Shown: positions 1 to 9,100, numbered from the stretch's first letter. The stretch is 26,994 nucleotides of DNA from Lachnospiraceae bacterium UBA938 (GCA_002293475.1 DBDG01000076.1:1-26994), one strand, 5' to 3'. Numbers and translations are program-made. Notes: generated from the letters alone by a model not told the origin.

Positions 1-94
1 CTATTTAACTGTCAAACTCCCGTAGCCATGCCGCTTTGTGGTATTTATATTTCTTTGTATATTTTCTATTATATACTGTACATGTTTTTTAGTC

Positions 95-123
95 TTTACA
101 AGCATAAAAATTACTGTTAGAAT
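95..123 (+). promoter_or_regulatory. Putative sigma-A promoter of the M23 hydrolase gene
   Basis: TTTACA (95-100) and TAGAAT (118-123) are separated by 17 bp, one mismatch each from consensus. It is the best promoter match in the 170 bp before the gene. The rest of positions 1-94 shows AT-rich DNA with no gene that I can support. Confidence 0.6.
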
Positions 124-128
124 TAGTT

Positions 129-145
129 TGTTACGAATTTGTTAC
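129..145 (+). promoter_or_regulatory. WalR-like direct-repeat operator
   Basis: TGTTAC-GAATT-TGTTAC is two identical hexamers with a 5-bp spacer. It fits the published WalR/YycF consensus TGTWAH-N5-TGTWAH without mismatch. It begins 5 bp after the predicted -10 box, so it would cover the transcription start, a position typical of repression. An alternative reader is a PhoP-like regulator, which also uses 11-bp-period repeats (TTAACA-type). The sequence match is seen; the identity of the regulator is inference. Confidence 0.55.
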
Positions 146-170
146 GAATTGTGAATTCAATGGAGCATCT

Positions 171-1748
171 ATGAAATATATAACCCGAAATCATAAGCGC
201 TTAAGAATCAGGGGGATAGAGATTGCTATACTGGCAGTCATTATTAATATTTTTTTTCTGCCGGCCTATACGCCGTTTGAATGGTCGGGTAACAATACCT
301 TTACGGTTTTTCTTAACGGAGTCAATGTCGGAATGACAGCTACCCAGGAAGAGGTCGGGGATATTCTGAAAGAAGCCAGACGTAAGATTGCCGCTGCCAG
401 TCCGGAACTGGTATTTATTGACGCCGAGATAACGATAGAAGGCAGTGAGGTTTTATGGGGTAAGGTAGATGATCCGGCCATGGTACTGAATAATATGGTC
501 GATGTGCTCTTTGACAGTAGACACCAGACCATGCACCGCTCCTATACGGTTAAAATCAATGAGTTCATGGTAAACCTCGCCAGTAAAGAAGAGGTTCTTA
601 CTTTGCTCCGGGCGGCCATTAACCAATATGATGCTGAAAAGAAATATGATGTCGAGCTTTCGCTGGACGCGGAAAGAGAGCTTTCAGTCTTGACTTCCGA
701 AGTGCTGGCCAAAGAAGAAATAAAAGCAACGGAAGCAGAAGTGGTCAGCACTTCGGCCGGAATTGATTTACTAGTGGAAGAAATATTTGCCTCCGTTGAG
801 CCGGCAGTTGAAAAAGATTTTGAAGATTATGATAATGGGTTAATTTATATTAATTTTGGAGATACTGTTGAAGTGGTGGAAGCATATTTGTCGAAAGACG
901 AGCTAACCGATATTGACACGGCGATTGCCGAGATTACAAAAGAAGAAGAAAAAAGCGAAATTTATGAGGTGGTAGAAGGCGATACATTGTCGGCGATTTC
1001 CTTAAAAACGAATATACCCATGGAAAAAATCATTGAAATGAATGAGACCCTTGAAGATGAAAAGTCTATCATCCGCATTGGCGACGGTCTGGTCATAACG
1101 GTTCCGGAACCTGAAATAACTATTGAGCGTCAGGAAGAGCGATATATTGAGGAAGATTATGAAGAGGAAATCATTTATATTGATAACGACGAATGGTATA
1201 CCAATCAGACCAAGACATTACAGGAGCCGTCCGCCGGTCATCGCAAAGTGGTTGCCCTTACGTCTTACCGCAATAACAAGGAAGTAAGCAGGGAAATCAT
1301 CAAAGAAGAAATCACCTATGAAGCCGTCCCCAAGATCGTGGAACGGGGGACGAAAATACCGCCGATTTATCTTAAGCCGCTGATGGGGGGGCGTCTTTCT
1401 TCAGGCTTCGGCAAAAGGTCAGCACCTACCAGAGGTGCCAGCACCTATCATAGAGGTGTGGACTGGGCTACACCGGTGGGAACTGCAATAACATCATCGG
1501 CAGCGGGAACCGTAGCGAAGGCCGGTTGGGGCAGCGGGTATGGATACGTGGTTTATGTCAATCATGCCGACGGTCGTCAGACCAGATATGCCCATCTGAG
1601 TAAGATATTGGTATCCACGGGTCAGACCGTGTCACAAGGACAAAAGATTGCCTTAAGCGGTAATACGGGCATCAGTTCCGGGCCGCACTTGCATTTTGAA
1701 ATACTGATTGGAGGAAGTCAGGTCAACCCTTTGAAATATCTTGACTAA
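171..1748 (+). CDS. Membrane-anchored LysM-G5-M23 murein endopeptidase
   Basis: This 525-residue protein is predicted to cut peptide cross-links in peptidoglycan outside the membrane. A hydrophobic segment near residues 16-33 is a likely signal anchor. Residues about 264-310 form a LysM domain (it contains YEVVEGDTLSAIS), which binds glycan strands. A G5-like domain follows (about 320-400). The C-terminal third is a peptidase M23/LytM domain: the zinc ligands of the HxxxD motif are H427 and D431, and the HLH motif is at 506-508, so the catalytic set looks intact. Residues 50-250 are charged, rich in Glu and Ala, and have no family I recognise. The gene stands alone before murA. A WalR-like box lies just upstream. 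The start follows a weak GGAG eight bases upstream; no better start is present. Confidence 0.9.
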   Translation: MKYITRNHKRLRIRGIEIAILAVIINIFFLPAYTPFEWSGNNTFTVFLNGVNVGMTATQEEVGDILKEARRKIAAASPELVFIDAEITIEGSEVLWGKVDDPAMVLNNMVDVLFDSRHQTMHRSYTVKINEFMVNLASKEEVLTLLRAAINQYDAEKKYDVELSLDAERELSVLTSEVLAKEEIKATEAEVVSTSAGIDLLVEEIFASVEPAVEKDFEDYDNGLIYINFGDTVEVVEAYLSKDELTDIDTAIAEITKEEEKSEIYEVVEGDTLSAISLKTNIPMEKIIEMNETLEDEKSIIRIGDGLVITVPEPEITIERQEERYIEEDYEEEIIYIDNDEWYTNQTKTLQEPSAGHRKVVALTSYRNNKEVSREIIKEEITYEAVPKIVERGTKIPPIYLKPLMGGRLSSGFGKRSAPTRGASTYHRGVDWATPVGTAITSSAAGTVAKAGWGSGYGYVVYVNHADGRQTRYAHLSKILVSTGQTVSQGQKIALSGNTGISSGPHLHFEILIGGSQVNPLKYLD

Positions 1749-1769
1749 AGCCACTTGTTAAAATTGAAG

Positions 1770-1797
1770 TTTACAAAATAAAAAAATATGTTATAAT
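1770..1797 (+). promoter_or_regulatory. Putative sigma-A promoter of murA
   Basis: TTTACA (1770-1775), a 16-bp A-rich spacer and a perfect TATAAT (1792-1797) lie 34 bp before the murA start codon. It indicates that murA is transcribed independently of the M23 gene. Confidence 0.65.
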
Positions 1798-1830
1798 AAA
1801 TAAATACTTGGAAACTGTTAGAGGTACACC

Positions 1831-3123
1831 ATGGAACAATATGCAATTAGAGGCGGGAATCCTTTGGTGGGCGAAGTAGAGATCGGCGGCGCCAAGAATG
1901 CGGCACTGGCAATCCTTGCGGCGGCCATCATGTCAGATGAGACCGTAGTAGTTGAAAATGTACCGGATGTGCGTGATACCAATGTGCTCATGCAGGCTAT
2001 GGAAAGCATAGGTGTTGTTATTGACCGCATTGACAGACATACGGTAAAAATAAATGCACGAGGCATTCACGATGTTGTTATAGAAGAGGATTATATCAAG
2101 AAAATACGGGCTTCCTATTATTTGCTAGGAGCGCTGACAGGCAAATATAAGAAGGCGGTGGTTGCGCTACCGGGCGGCTGCAACATCGGGCTGCGGCCTA
2201 TTGATCAGCATATCAAGGGTTTTCGGGCTTTGGGTGTGAATGTAAAGATAGAACACGCCCTGATCATAACCGATGCTGAAAAGATCAGAGGGAATCATAT
2301 TTATATGGACGTGGTTTCCGTCGGTGCCACCATCAATATCATGCTGGCGGCCGTGATGGCAGAAGGGCAGACCACCATTGAAAATGCAGCCAAAGAACCG
2401 CATGTAGTCGATCTTGCCAACTTTTTGAACAGCTGCGGAGCCAATATAAAAGGCGCCGGTACCGATGTCATCAAGATAAAAGGCGTGCCTAGGCTGCACG
2501 GAACGGAATATGCCATTATCCCGGATCAGATCGAAGCCGGAACCTTTATGTTTGCGGCAGCCGTGACAAAAGGCGATGTCACCGTAAAGAACGTCATTCC
2601 CAAGCATCTGGAGTCGATCAGTGCCAAGTTGCTGGAAATCGGTTGCGAAGTGGAGGAATCCGATGACGCGGTGCGGGTAGTTTCCTCCAAGCCCCTGCAC
2701 CATAGCCATGTCAAGACCTTGCCATACCCGGGGTTTCCAACAGATATGCAGCCTCAGATTTCAGTGGCGCTGGCTCTGTCGCAGGGAACCAGTATTGTGA
2801 CGGAAAGCATCTTTGAAAACCGCTTTAAGTACGTGGACGAGCTGATACGGATGGGGGCAAATATCAAAGTAGAAGGCAATACGGCAATTATTGACGGCGT
2901 ATCCAAATATACCGGTGCCAGCATCACGGTTCCCGACCTGCGTGCGGGAGCGGCCTTGGTGATTGCGGGTCTGGCGGCAGAAGGAACCACCACGGTAGAC
3001 GACATCAAATATATCGAACGTGGATATGAAGACTTTCACCTTAAGCTCCAGTTGCTGGGTGCCCAGATAGAAAAAGTTAGTACCGAAAGGGATTTACAGA
3101 AGTTTAAATTAAAAACGGGCTGA
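1831..3123 (+). CDS. murA: UDP-N-acetylglucosamine 1-carboxyvinyltransferase
   Basis: MurA transfers enolpyruvate from PEP to UDP-GlcNAc, the first committed step of peptidoglycan precursor synthesis in the cytoplasm. The 430-residue length is normal for the family. The N-terminal GGAKNAAL motif carries the conserved Lys/Asn pair that binds substrate, and the PGGCNIGLRP loop has the catalytic Cys at residue 117. A Cys here predicts fosfomycin sensitivity of the enzyme; resistant forms carry Asp. The C-terminal PDLRAGAALVIAGLAAEG segment is also typical. It has its own promoter and a terminator that wraps around its stop codon, so it is a single-gene transcript. Many Firmicutes have two MurA paralogs; which one this is cannot be decided here. 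Confidence 0.97.
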   Translation: MEQYAIRGGNPLVGEVEIGGAKNAALAILAAAIMSDETVVVENVPDVRDTNVLMQAMESIGVVIDRIDRHTVKINARGIHDVVIEEDYIKKIRASYYLLGALTGKYKKAVVALPGGCNIGLRPIDQHIKGFRALGVNVKIEHALIITDAEKIRGNHIYMDVVSVGATINIMLAAVMAEGQTTIENAAKEPHVVDLANFLNSCGANIKGAGTDVIKIKGVPRLHGTEYAIIPDQIEAGTFMFAAAVTKGDVTVKNVIPKHLESISAKLLEIGCEVEESDDAVRVVSSKPLHHSHVKTLPYPGFPTDMQPQISVALALSQGTSIVTESIFENRFKYVDELIRMGANIKVEGNTAIIDGVSKYTGASITVPDLRAGAALVIAGLAAEGTTTVDDIKYIERGYEDFHLKLQLLGAQIEKVSTERDLQKFKLKTG

Positions 3124-3134
3124 GCCCGTTTTTT
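3111..3134 (+). terminator. Intrinsic terminator enclosing the murA stop codon
   Basis: AAAAACGGGC (3111-3120) pairs with GCCCGTTTTT (3124-3133), with only TGA, the murA stop codon, in the loop. The U-tract follows on the + strand, and the A-run gives a T-run on the minus strand. It can therefore also terminate the convergent HD-GYP transcript. Confidence 0.85.
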
Positions 3135-3200
3135 AGTTCACATCGTACAATTATAGTCAGTTGGTTAATTTAGTCAATTATCCTAACAGAAATAATCAGA

Positions 3201-4271
3201 TCAGATAATCTCCTCAATATGAATATCCGGCCGGGAAGAAAGATCAATATATTGATTGCCGCATTTTATGGTAGGTGACGACAGGTGGTTACGGTTAATG
3301 TAAATAATATCGCCCTCAATCCCATTACTCAGCCTCACGCGGTTAAGCAGATAAGTATTAACGATATTTTCCAAGAAGGTCATGATAAAATGGGTGTCAT
3401 ATTTTTGCAGGCCCTCATTTTCAAATACTGAGATCACTACAAAAGGACACAAGGGGCCACGATAAATACGGGCAGAAGTCATGGCGTCATAAACATCGGC
3501 GATAGCGACCATCTTGGCATAATGATCGATGCGTTCTGCCGGGAGGCCATATGGGTATCCGGTGCCGTCACAGCGTTCATGGTGCATCAAGGCAGAGTTT
3601 TTTATGTGGATGTCTAAAGCGGTAGCTCCCAGAATCTTATAGCCTTCCTGGCAGTGCTTCTGCACAGTACGGTATTCCTGTGTAGTTAGCTTTCCGGGCT
3701 TTTTGATGATGTCATCCGGAATCATCAGCTTGCCGATATCATGCAGTAAGCCGCACATCGTGGCAGTTTTAATATCTTCTGACGTCATTCTCAGCCAGCG
3801 GGCAAAGACATTGCAGATCAGGGCAACATTTACGCAGTGGACATAAGTGCTGTCATCGTACTGCCGCATATTATGAAGCATGTCAAATACATTTACATAG
3901 TTCGTATTATTGCTGATCAGATCAATAGTCTGGGACAGGAGCTTATCCACATTCAGGGGGGCGCCTTTATCGATTACATCATTAACGGCACTTTTAAAAG
4001 TGTCGATATCTTCCGTAAACACTTTTTGAAAATGTTGAAACTGGGGAGTGGCTTTCAGCTTTTCCGAATAAGAGGGCAGTGGTTTAATCTCTTCAGATAT
4101 GGCCGAATCGTCCTCCACACGTATATATAAGATGGAATAAAATTCCATCCTAGTAATAGCTTTATCGGTAAGAATAAGGCCTTTAGGAAAAATCAGCTGA
4201 TTGTTGTAAGTATATACGTCTTCGGCGACCACCATGCCGGGGGTAAGTGCCGATGTGCTTAATCGTCTCAT
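3201..4271 (-). CDS. HD-GYP domain cyclic-di-GMP phosphodiesterase
   Basis: The protein has 356 residues. The region up to about residue 115 resembles the N-terminal domain (DUF3391-like) often found before HD-GYP domains, but I cannot assign it firmly. Residues about 125-310 form the HD-GYP domain: HDIGK at 177-181, HHE at 230-232, GYP at 238-240, and the AD metal ligand region near 258-259. These residues are the metal-binding and signature set of active c-di-GMP hydrolases. There is no signal peptide or membrane segment, so it is probably cytosolic. It is monocistronic, convergent to murA and divergent from metK. The ATG follows GGGGAG seven bases upstream. The substrate is inferred from family knowledge. 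Confidence 0.88.
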   Translation of the reverse strand: MRRLSTSALTPGMVVAEDVYTYNNQLIFPKGLILTDKAITRMEFYSILYIRVEDDSAISEEIKPLPSYSEKLKATPQFQHFQKVFTEDIDTFKSAVNDVIDKGAPLNVDKLLSQTIDLISNNTNYVNVFDMLHNMRQYDDSTYVHCVNVALICNVFARWLRMTSEDIKTATMCGLLHDIGKLMIPDDIIKKPGKLTTQEYRTVQKHCQEGYKILGATALDIHIKNSALMHHERCDGTGYPYGLPAERIDHYAKMVAIADVYDAMTSARIYRGPLCPFVVISVFENEGLQKYDTHFIMTFLENIVNTYLLNRVRLSNGIEGDIIYINRNHLSSPTIKCGNQYIDLSSRPDIHIEEII

Positions 4272-4299
4272 ATGTGTGCTCCCCGTATACTATATAGAA

Positions 4300-4328
4300 A
4301 TTATAGTTTTTTTATGATTAAATGTCAA
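4300..4328 (-). promoter_or_regulatory. Consensus sigma-A promoter of the HD-GYP gene
   Basis: Read on the minus strand, TTGACA (4328-4323), 17 bp and TATAAT (4305-4300) form a perfect consensus promoter. It ends 28 bp before the start codon. Confidence 0.8.
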
Positions 4329-4335
4329 TAAAGGA

Positions 4336-4364
4336 TTGACAAGATAGATGACAAGTGCTATTGT
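4336..4364 (+). promoter_or_regulatory. Sigma-A promoter of the metK riboswitch transcript
   Basis: TTGACA (4336-4341), a 17-bp spacer and TATTGT (4359-4364). Transcription would start about 25-30 bp before the riboswitch aptamer. Its -35 box is 7 bp from the -35 box of the divergent HD-GYP promoter. Confidence 0.7.
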
Positions 4365-4398
4365 TATCTAAGATAATTAATTCCATATTGTATTGAGT

Positions 4399-4557
4399 CT
4401 CTTATTCAGAGTGGTGGAGGTACATAGGACCTATGAAACCACGGCAACCCCAATGCGGAAGGTGCCATCCTGAGCGAGTGTGACCCTGCGGGGTTTTCGA
4501 GCAATAAGAGGATTTGATTATCGATTATCAGGTCCGCTTATTAGAAGCGGATTTTTT
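4399..4557 (+). promoter_or_regulatory. SAM-I (S-box) riboswitch controlling metK
   Basis: The aptamer spans 4399-4510. P1 is formed by CTCTTATT (4399-4406) and AATAAGAG (4503-4510). Conserved S-box cores are present: the AGAGTGGTGGAGG segment after P1, GAAACCACGGCAACC in the middle, and GGAAGGTGCCATCCTGA next to it. The expression platform is also legible. AATAAG of the P1 3' strand (4503-4508) can instead pair with CTTATT at 4537-4542, which would block the 5' arm of the terminator at 4533-4551. With SAM bound, P1 forms, the terminator folds, and metK is off. This is a transcriptional OFF switch, as expected for a gene whose product makes SAM. Confidence 0.95.
4533..4557 (+). terminator. 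Riboswitch-controlled terminator
   Basis: TCCGCTT (4533-4539) and AAGCGGA (4545-4551) form a 7-bp stem with loop ATTAG, followed by six T. It lies between the SAM aptamer and metK and competes with the antiterminator pairing described for the riboswitch. Confidence 0.88.
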
Positions 4558-4630
4558 GTTTTATATAAACCGGAAATACCTTATAAAACAAAAATTAGTC
4601 TGTAACTTAAAACGCAAAGGAGGATAATTA

Positions 4631-5818
4631 ATGGACAAGTACTTATTTACTTCAGAATCGGTAACAGAAGGGCATCCGGATAAAATGTGTGATGCTATTT
4701 CTGATGCCGTGCTGGATGCATTAATGGAGAAGGATCCGATGAGCCGGGTGGCTTGCGAGACGGCAACCTGCACCGGTTTTGTGGTAGTGATGGGTGAGAT
4801 TACCACCAAAGCCTATGTGGATATCCAGAAGATAGTCCGTGACACCGTGGTCGGAATCGGATATGACAAATCTGAATATGGCTTTGACGGCAACACCTGT
4901 GCCGTCTTAGTAGCGATAGATGAACAGTCTTCCGACATCGCCATGGGCGTGGATAAGGCATTGGAAGCCAAAATAGCCGAAATGAGCGATGAACAGATTG
5001 AAGCAATCGGCGCGGGCGATCAAGGGATGATGTTCGGCTATGCGACGAATGAGACAGAAGAATACATGCCTTATCCTATCTCACTGGCGCACAAGCTGGT
5101 GCGCCAGCTTACAAAGGTACGTAAGGATGGAACATTGCCATATCTAAGGCCGGACGGCAAGAGCCAGGTCTCAGTGGAATACGATGAAAATGGACAGCCG
5201 CTCCGTCTGGAGGCGGTGGTGCTCTCTACCCAGCATGATGCGGATGTGACGCAGGAGAAGATCCATGAAGATATCAAGAAATATGTATTTGATCCGGTGT
5301 TGCCGAAGACATTGCTGGATCAAGATACCAAGTATTTTATTAATCCCACAGGTCGTTTTGTTATCGGCGGGCCGCACGGGGATGCCGGTCTGACCGGGCG
5401 AAAGATTATCGTGGATACATACGGCGGTTATGCCCGTCACGGCGGCGGCGCTTTTTCCGGAAAAGACTGTACCAAGGTAGACCGGTCGGCAGCATACGCG
5501 GCCCGTTATGTGGCAAAGAATCTTGTTGCCGCGGGACTGGCGGATAAGTGTGAGATCCAGCTGTCTTATGCGATCGGAGTGGCACGGCCGACTTCGGTTA
5601 TGGTGGAGACATTTGGAACGGGGAAAGTAAGTGATGAGAAAATGGTGGAGATCGTCCGGGAGAACTTTGACTTGCGTCCGGCAGGGATTATTCAAATGCT
5701 GAACCTAAGAAGACCGATTTATAAACAGACATCGGCTTACGGGCATTTTGGGAGAAATGATTTGGATCTGCCTTGGGAGAAGGTGGATAAGGTTGAGGTG
5801 CTGAAAAGATATTTGTAG
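4631..5818 (+). CDS. metK: S-adenosylmethionine synthetase
   Basis: MetK makes SAM from methionine and ATP in the cytosol. At 395 residues it has the usual length. The GHPDK ATP-binding motif is at 14-18, the GAGDQGMMFGYA motif is near residue 127, and the phosphate-binding HGGGAFSGKD loop is in the C-terminal half, followed by the KVDRSAAYAAR segment. All expected active-site motifs appear intact. A strong AAAGGAGG lies 8 bases before the ATG. Expression is controlled by the SAM-I riboswitch upstream. The strong hairpin after the stop makes this a single-gene transcript. Confidence 0.98.
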   Translation: MDKYLFTSESVTEGHPDKMCDAISDAVLDALMEKDPMSRVACETATCTGFVVVMGEITTKAYVDIQKIVRDTVVGIGYDKSEYGFDGNTCAVLVAIDEQSSDIAMGVDKALEAKIAEMSDEQIEAIGAGDQGMMFGYATNETEEYMPYPISLAHKLVRQLTKVRKDGTLPYLRPDGKSQVSVEYDENGQPLRLEAVVLSTQHDADVTQEKIHEDIKKYVFDPVLPKTLLDQDTKYFINPTGRFVIGGPHGDAGLTGRKIIVDTYGGYARHGGGAFSGKDCTKVDRSAAYAARYVAKNLVAAGLADKCEIQLSYAIGVARPTSVMVETFGTGKVSDEKMVEIVRENFDLRPAGIIQMLNLRRPIYKQTSAYGHFGRNDLDLPWEKVDKVEVLKRYL

Positions 5819-5848
5819 TATCTGCTGCTGAGGTTTTATATTTAATTG

Positions 5849-5893
5849 AAGCCCCTTCTCGGCGTAAGTTTAGGCTGAGAAGGGGCTTTTTCT
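5849..5893 (+). terminator. Intrinsic terminator of metK
   Basis: AAGCCCCTTCTC (5849-5860) pairs perfectly with GAGAAGGGGCTT (5877-5888) and is followed by TTTTTC. It is a strong 12-bp stem directly after metK. Confidence 0.9.
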
Positions 5894-5925
5894 GAAGCGG
5901 TCATCGTCATCTTGCCCATGCATCA

Positions 5926-6020
5926 TCGGCTCCGGCTCCGGCTTTCGAAAATAAGTGCAACTAAGGGAGCCGGAACCGGAGCCGAAGCTTTGCAGTACCC
6001 TCTGACGACGACTGCAAAGC
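5926..6020. repeat. Two nested-in-series inverted repeats upstream of dnaE
   Basis: A GC-rich arm (5926-5943, CGGCTCC GGCTCCGGCT-like) faces a near-complementary arm (5968-5986, AGCCGGAACCGGAGCCGA), with about two mismatches over roughly 18 bp. Immediately after, GCTTTGCAGT (5987-5996) and ACTGCAAAGC (6011-6020) form a perfect 10-bp inverted repeat. Neither is followed by a T-run, so they are not ordinary terminators. The 346-bp gap between metK and dnaE holds these repeats, the metK terminator, a tandem duplication and the dnaE promoter; I see no gene in it. Confidence 0.75.
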
Positions 6021-6050
6021 CAATCCCTCATAAGCCAATCCCTCATAAGC
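6021..6050. repeat. Tandem duplication, 15 bp x 2
   Basis: The unit CAATCCCTCATAAGC occurs twice without a spacer, directly after the second inverted repeat and just before the predicted dnaE -35 box. Confidence 0.9.
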
Positions 6051-6055
6051 CCTGC

Positions 6056-6085
6056 TTTACCAACGGCTGAATACTATGATATAAT
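6056..6085 (+). promoter_or_regulatory. Putative sigma-A promoter of dnaE
   Basis: TTTACC (6056-6061), an 18-bp spacer and TATAAT (6080-6085). This gives a leader of about 75 nt before the dnaE ATG. The -35 is one to two bases from consensus. Confidence 0.55.
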
Positions 6086-6164
6086 AAACAAAGCTTTTGG
6101 TTCGCCAGCAATGATAAGCGTCCGCTGCCTACAGTCGATCAGATAAATAACACAGGAGAATCCC

Positions 6165-9100
6165 ATGGCCTTTGCACACCTTCATGTACACACAGAATAC
6201 AGTTTACTGGACGGTTCTAATAAGATCAAAGAATATGTGAAGCGGGTAAAAGAACTGGGTATGGACAGCGCCGCAATTACGGATCACGGCGTAATGCACG
6301 GTGTCATTGATTTTTATAAGGAAGCAAAAGCGCAAGGAATCAAACCGATCTTAGGCTGCGAAATATACGTTGCCCCCAATTCCCGTTATGATAAGGAACT
6401 GGCCGGCGGAGAAGACCGCTATTATCATCTGGTGCTGCTGGCCGAAAACAATACCGGCTATGCCAATCTGATGAAGATTGTCAGTAAGGGCTTTACCGAA
6501 GGCTATTATTACCGGCCTCGTGTTGATATGGAAGTACTGCGGGAGTATCATGAGGGCATTATAGCTTTGTCGGCTTGTCTGGCCGGAGAAGTTCAGCGTT
6601 ATATCCAGAAGGGTCTCGTGGATGAAGCGGAAAAAGCAGCGCTTAAATATCGTGATTGTTTTGGGGAAGGGAATTATTTTCTGGAACTTCAGGATCACGG
6701 CATGCCGGAGCAAAGAACTGTGAACACGGCATTGCTTACGATGAGCAAGAAGCTGACAATCCCCTTGGTAGCAACCAATGACGTACATTATACCTATCGG
6801 GAAGATGAGGGTGCCCATGATATCCTTTTGTGTATCCAGACAGGGAAGAAGCTGGAAGACGAAGACAGGATGCGGTATGAAGGAGGGCAATATTATGTAA
6901 AGAGCGAGGAGGAAATGAAGGGGCTGTTTCCTTACGCGTGGGAAGCTGTGGAAAATACTCAGCGGATTGCCGACCGGTGTTTTGTGGAGATAGAATTTGG
7001 CATAACTAGGCTTCCCAGTTATGATGTGCCAGAAGGGTATGATGCCTATTCCTATCTAAAGGAACTGTGTTTCGCGGGGCTTAGGAAGCGGTACGGTGAG
7101 AATATTGACGCAGCGGCAGGTGATACCGGTCTTTCGCTGCGAGATCGACTGGAATTTGAGTTGAATGTCATCCGGTCGATGGGATTTGTGGATTATTTCC
7201 TGATTGTGTGGGATTTTATTAAATATGCTAAAGAAAATGATATTATCGTCGGCCCAGGGCGTGGTTCGGCGGCTGGGAGCATCGTATCTTACTGTCTAGA
7301 TATTACCAATATTGATCCGATCCGTTATAAGCTGCTGTTTGAGCGCTTCTTGAATCCGGAACGTATTTCGATGCCGGATATTGATATAGATTTTTGCTTT
7401 ATCCGCCGGGAAGAAGTGATCGACTATGTCAGCAGGAAATACGGTGCCGATCGGGTGGTTCAGATCGCTACTTTTGGAACGATGGCGGCCAAGGGTGTCA
7501 TCCGCGATGTGGGAAGGGTCATGAACCTGCCTTATGCTTATGTGGATTCCATCGCTAAGATGGTTCCCAATGAATTGAATATTACCTTGGAACGGGCTTT
7601 GGAAATCAACCCAGAGTTTCGCAGATTGTATGAGGGTGATGAGCAGGTGAAGCATCTTATCACCATGTGCCGGCGTCTGGAAGGTCTGCCGCGGCATACC
7701 TCTACCCATGCCGCCGGCGTGGTGATCTGCAGCCGGCCGGCCGATGAATTTGTCCCGCTTTCCCGGGGCAGTGAAGGAGCTATTACCACGCAGTTTCCGA
7801 TGACAACGATAGAAGAGCTGGGACTGTTGAAAATGGATTTCTTAGGTCTTCGGACGCTTACTGTGCTGCAGAACGCTGGGCAGATGATTGAAAAGAGTAC
7901 CGGGGAAAAGCTTGATATTGATGCAATTGATTTTAACGATAAGACTGTGTTTGCAGCCATCAGCAGCGGGCGGACAGAAGGGGTCTTTCAGTTGGAAAGC
8001 AGCGGCATGAAAAGCTTTATGAAGGAGCTGAAACCGGAGAACCTTGAGGATATCATAGCCGGTATTTCCCTGTACCGTCCCGGCCCAATGGATTTTATAC
8101 CCAAATATGTCCGCGGTAAAAACAGCCATCAGGCGATTACCTATGCCTGTCCGCAATTGGAGCCGATACTAAAGCCTACTTACGGGTGTATCGTATACCA
8201 AGAGCAGGTCATGCAGATTGTGCGTGATCTGGGCGGCTATACTTTGGGACGGAGCGATCTGGTGCGCCGGGCCATGAGCAAGAAGAAGCAGGCAGTGATG
8301 GAAAAAGAACGGGCGAATTTTGTCTACGGTAATCCCGAGGAAGACGTGCCCGGCTGTATTGCCAAAGGGATCGGCGAAGAAGTAGCAGTCCGGATATATG
8401 ACGATATGATGGATTTTGCCAAATACGCTTTTAATAAGTCACATGCGGCCTGTTATGCCGTAGTCTCTTACCAGACTGCTTATCTGAAGCACTATTATCC
8501 GGTCGAGTTCATGGCGGCTTTGATGACTTCGGTTATTGATCATCCGGGGAAGGTAGCGGAATATATCATGACCTGCCGTAATATGGGGATTGCCATCCTG
8601 CCGCCGGACGTGAATGAAGGCGAAGGCGGTTTCTCCGTCAGCGGCACCTCCATCCGTTATGCCCTGACGGCAATCAAAAGTGTCGGCCATCCGGTAATTA
8701 GAGCACTGGTAGAGGAGCGCAATGCCAGGGGAACGTTTACCAACCTGAAAGATTTTATCAGCCGTATGGCAGACATTATCAATAAAAAGGCGATTGAAAA
8801 CTTTATCAAGGCCGGAGCCTTTGACAGCCTGCCGGGAACCCGAAAGCAGTTTATGAGTGCTTATGTACAGATTGTCGATCATATCCAGCGGGATAAGAAG
8901 AGCAATATGGCTGGCCAGCTGAGTCTGTTTGATATCGCGGCGGAAGACCAGAAGGAGGATTTTGAGGTAAAACTGCCCGATGTGGGGGAATACAGCAAGG
9001 AAATGCGCCTAGCTTTTGAAAAGGAAGTGCTGGGTGTCTATGTCAGCGGCCATCCCTTGGAAGAATATGAAGAAATGTGGCGAAGTTGCATAACCAATAA

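Noticed and set aside
2167..2709. 180-codon minus-strand frame inside murA
   Set aside because: Antisense shadow of a strongly conserved gene; protein has no recognisable domain and no ribosome site.
5926..6050. CRISPR array
   Set aside because: Only inverted repeats and one tandem duplication; no regular direct repeats with unique spacers and no cas genes in the window.
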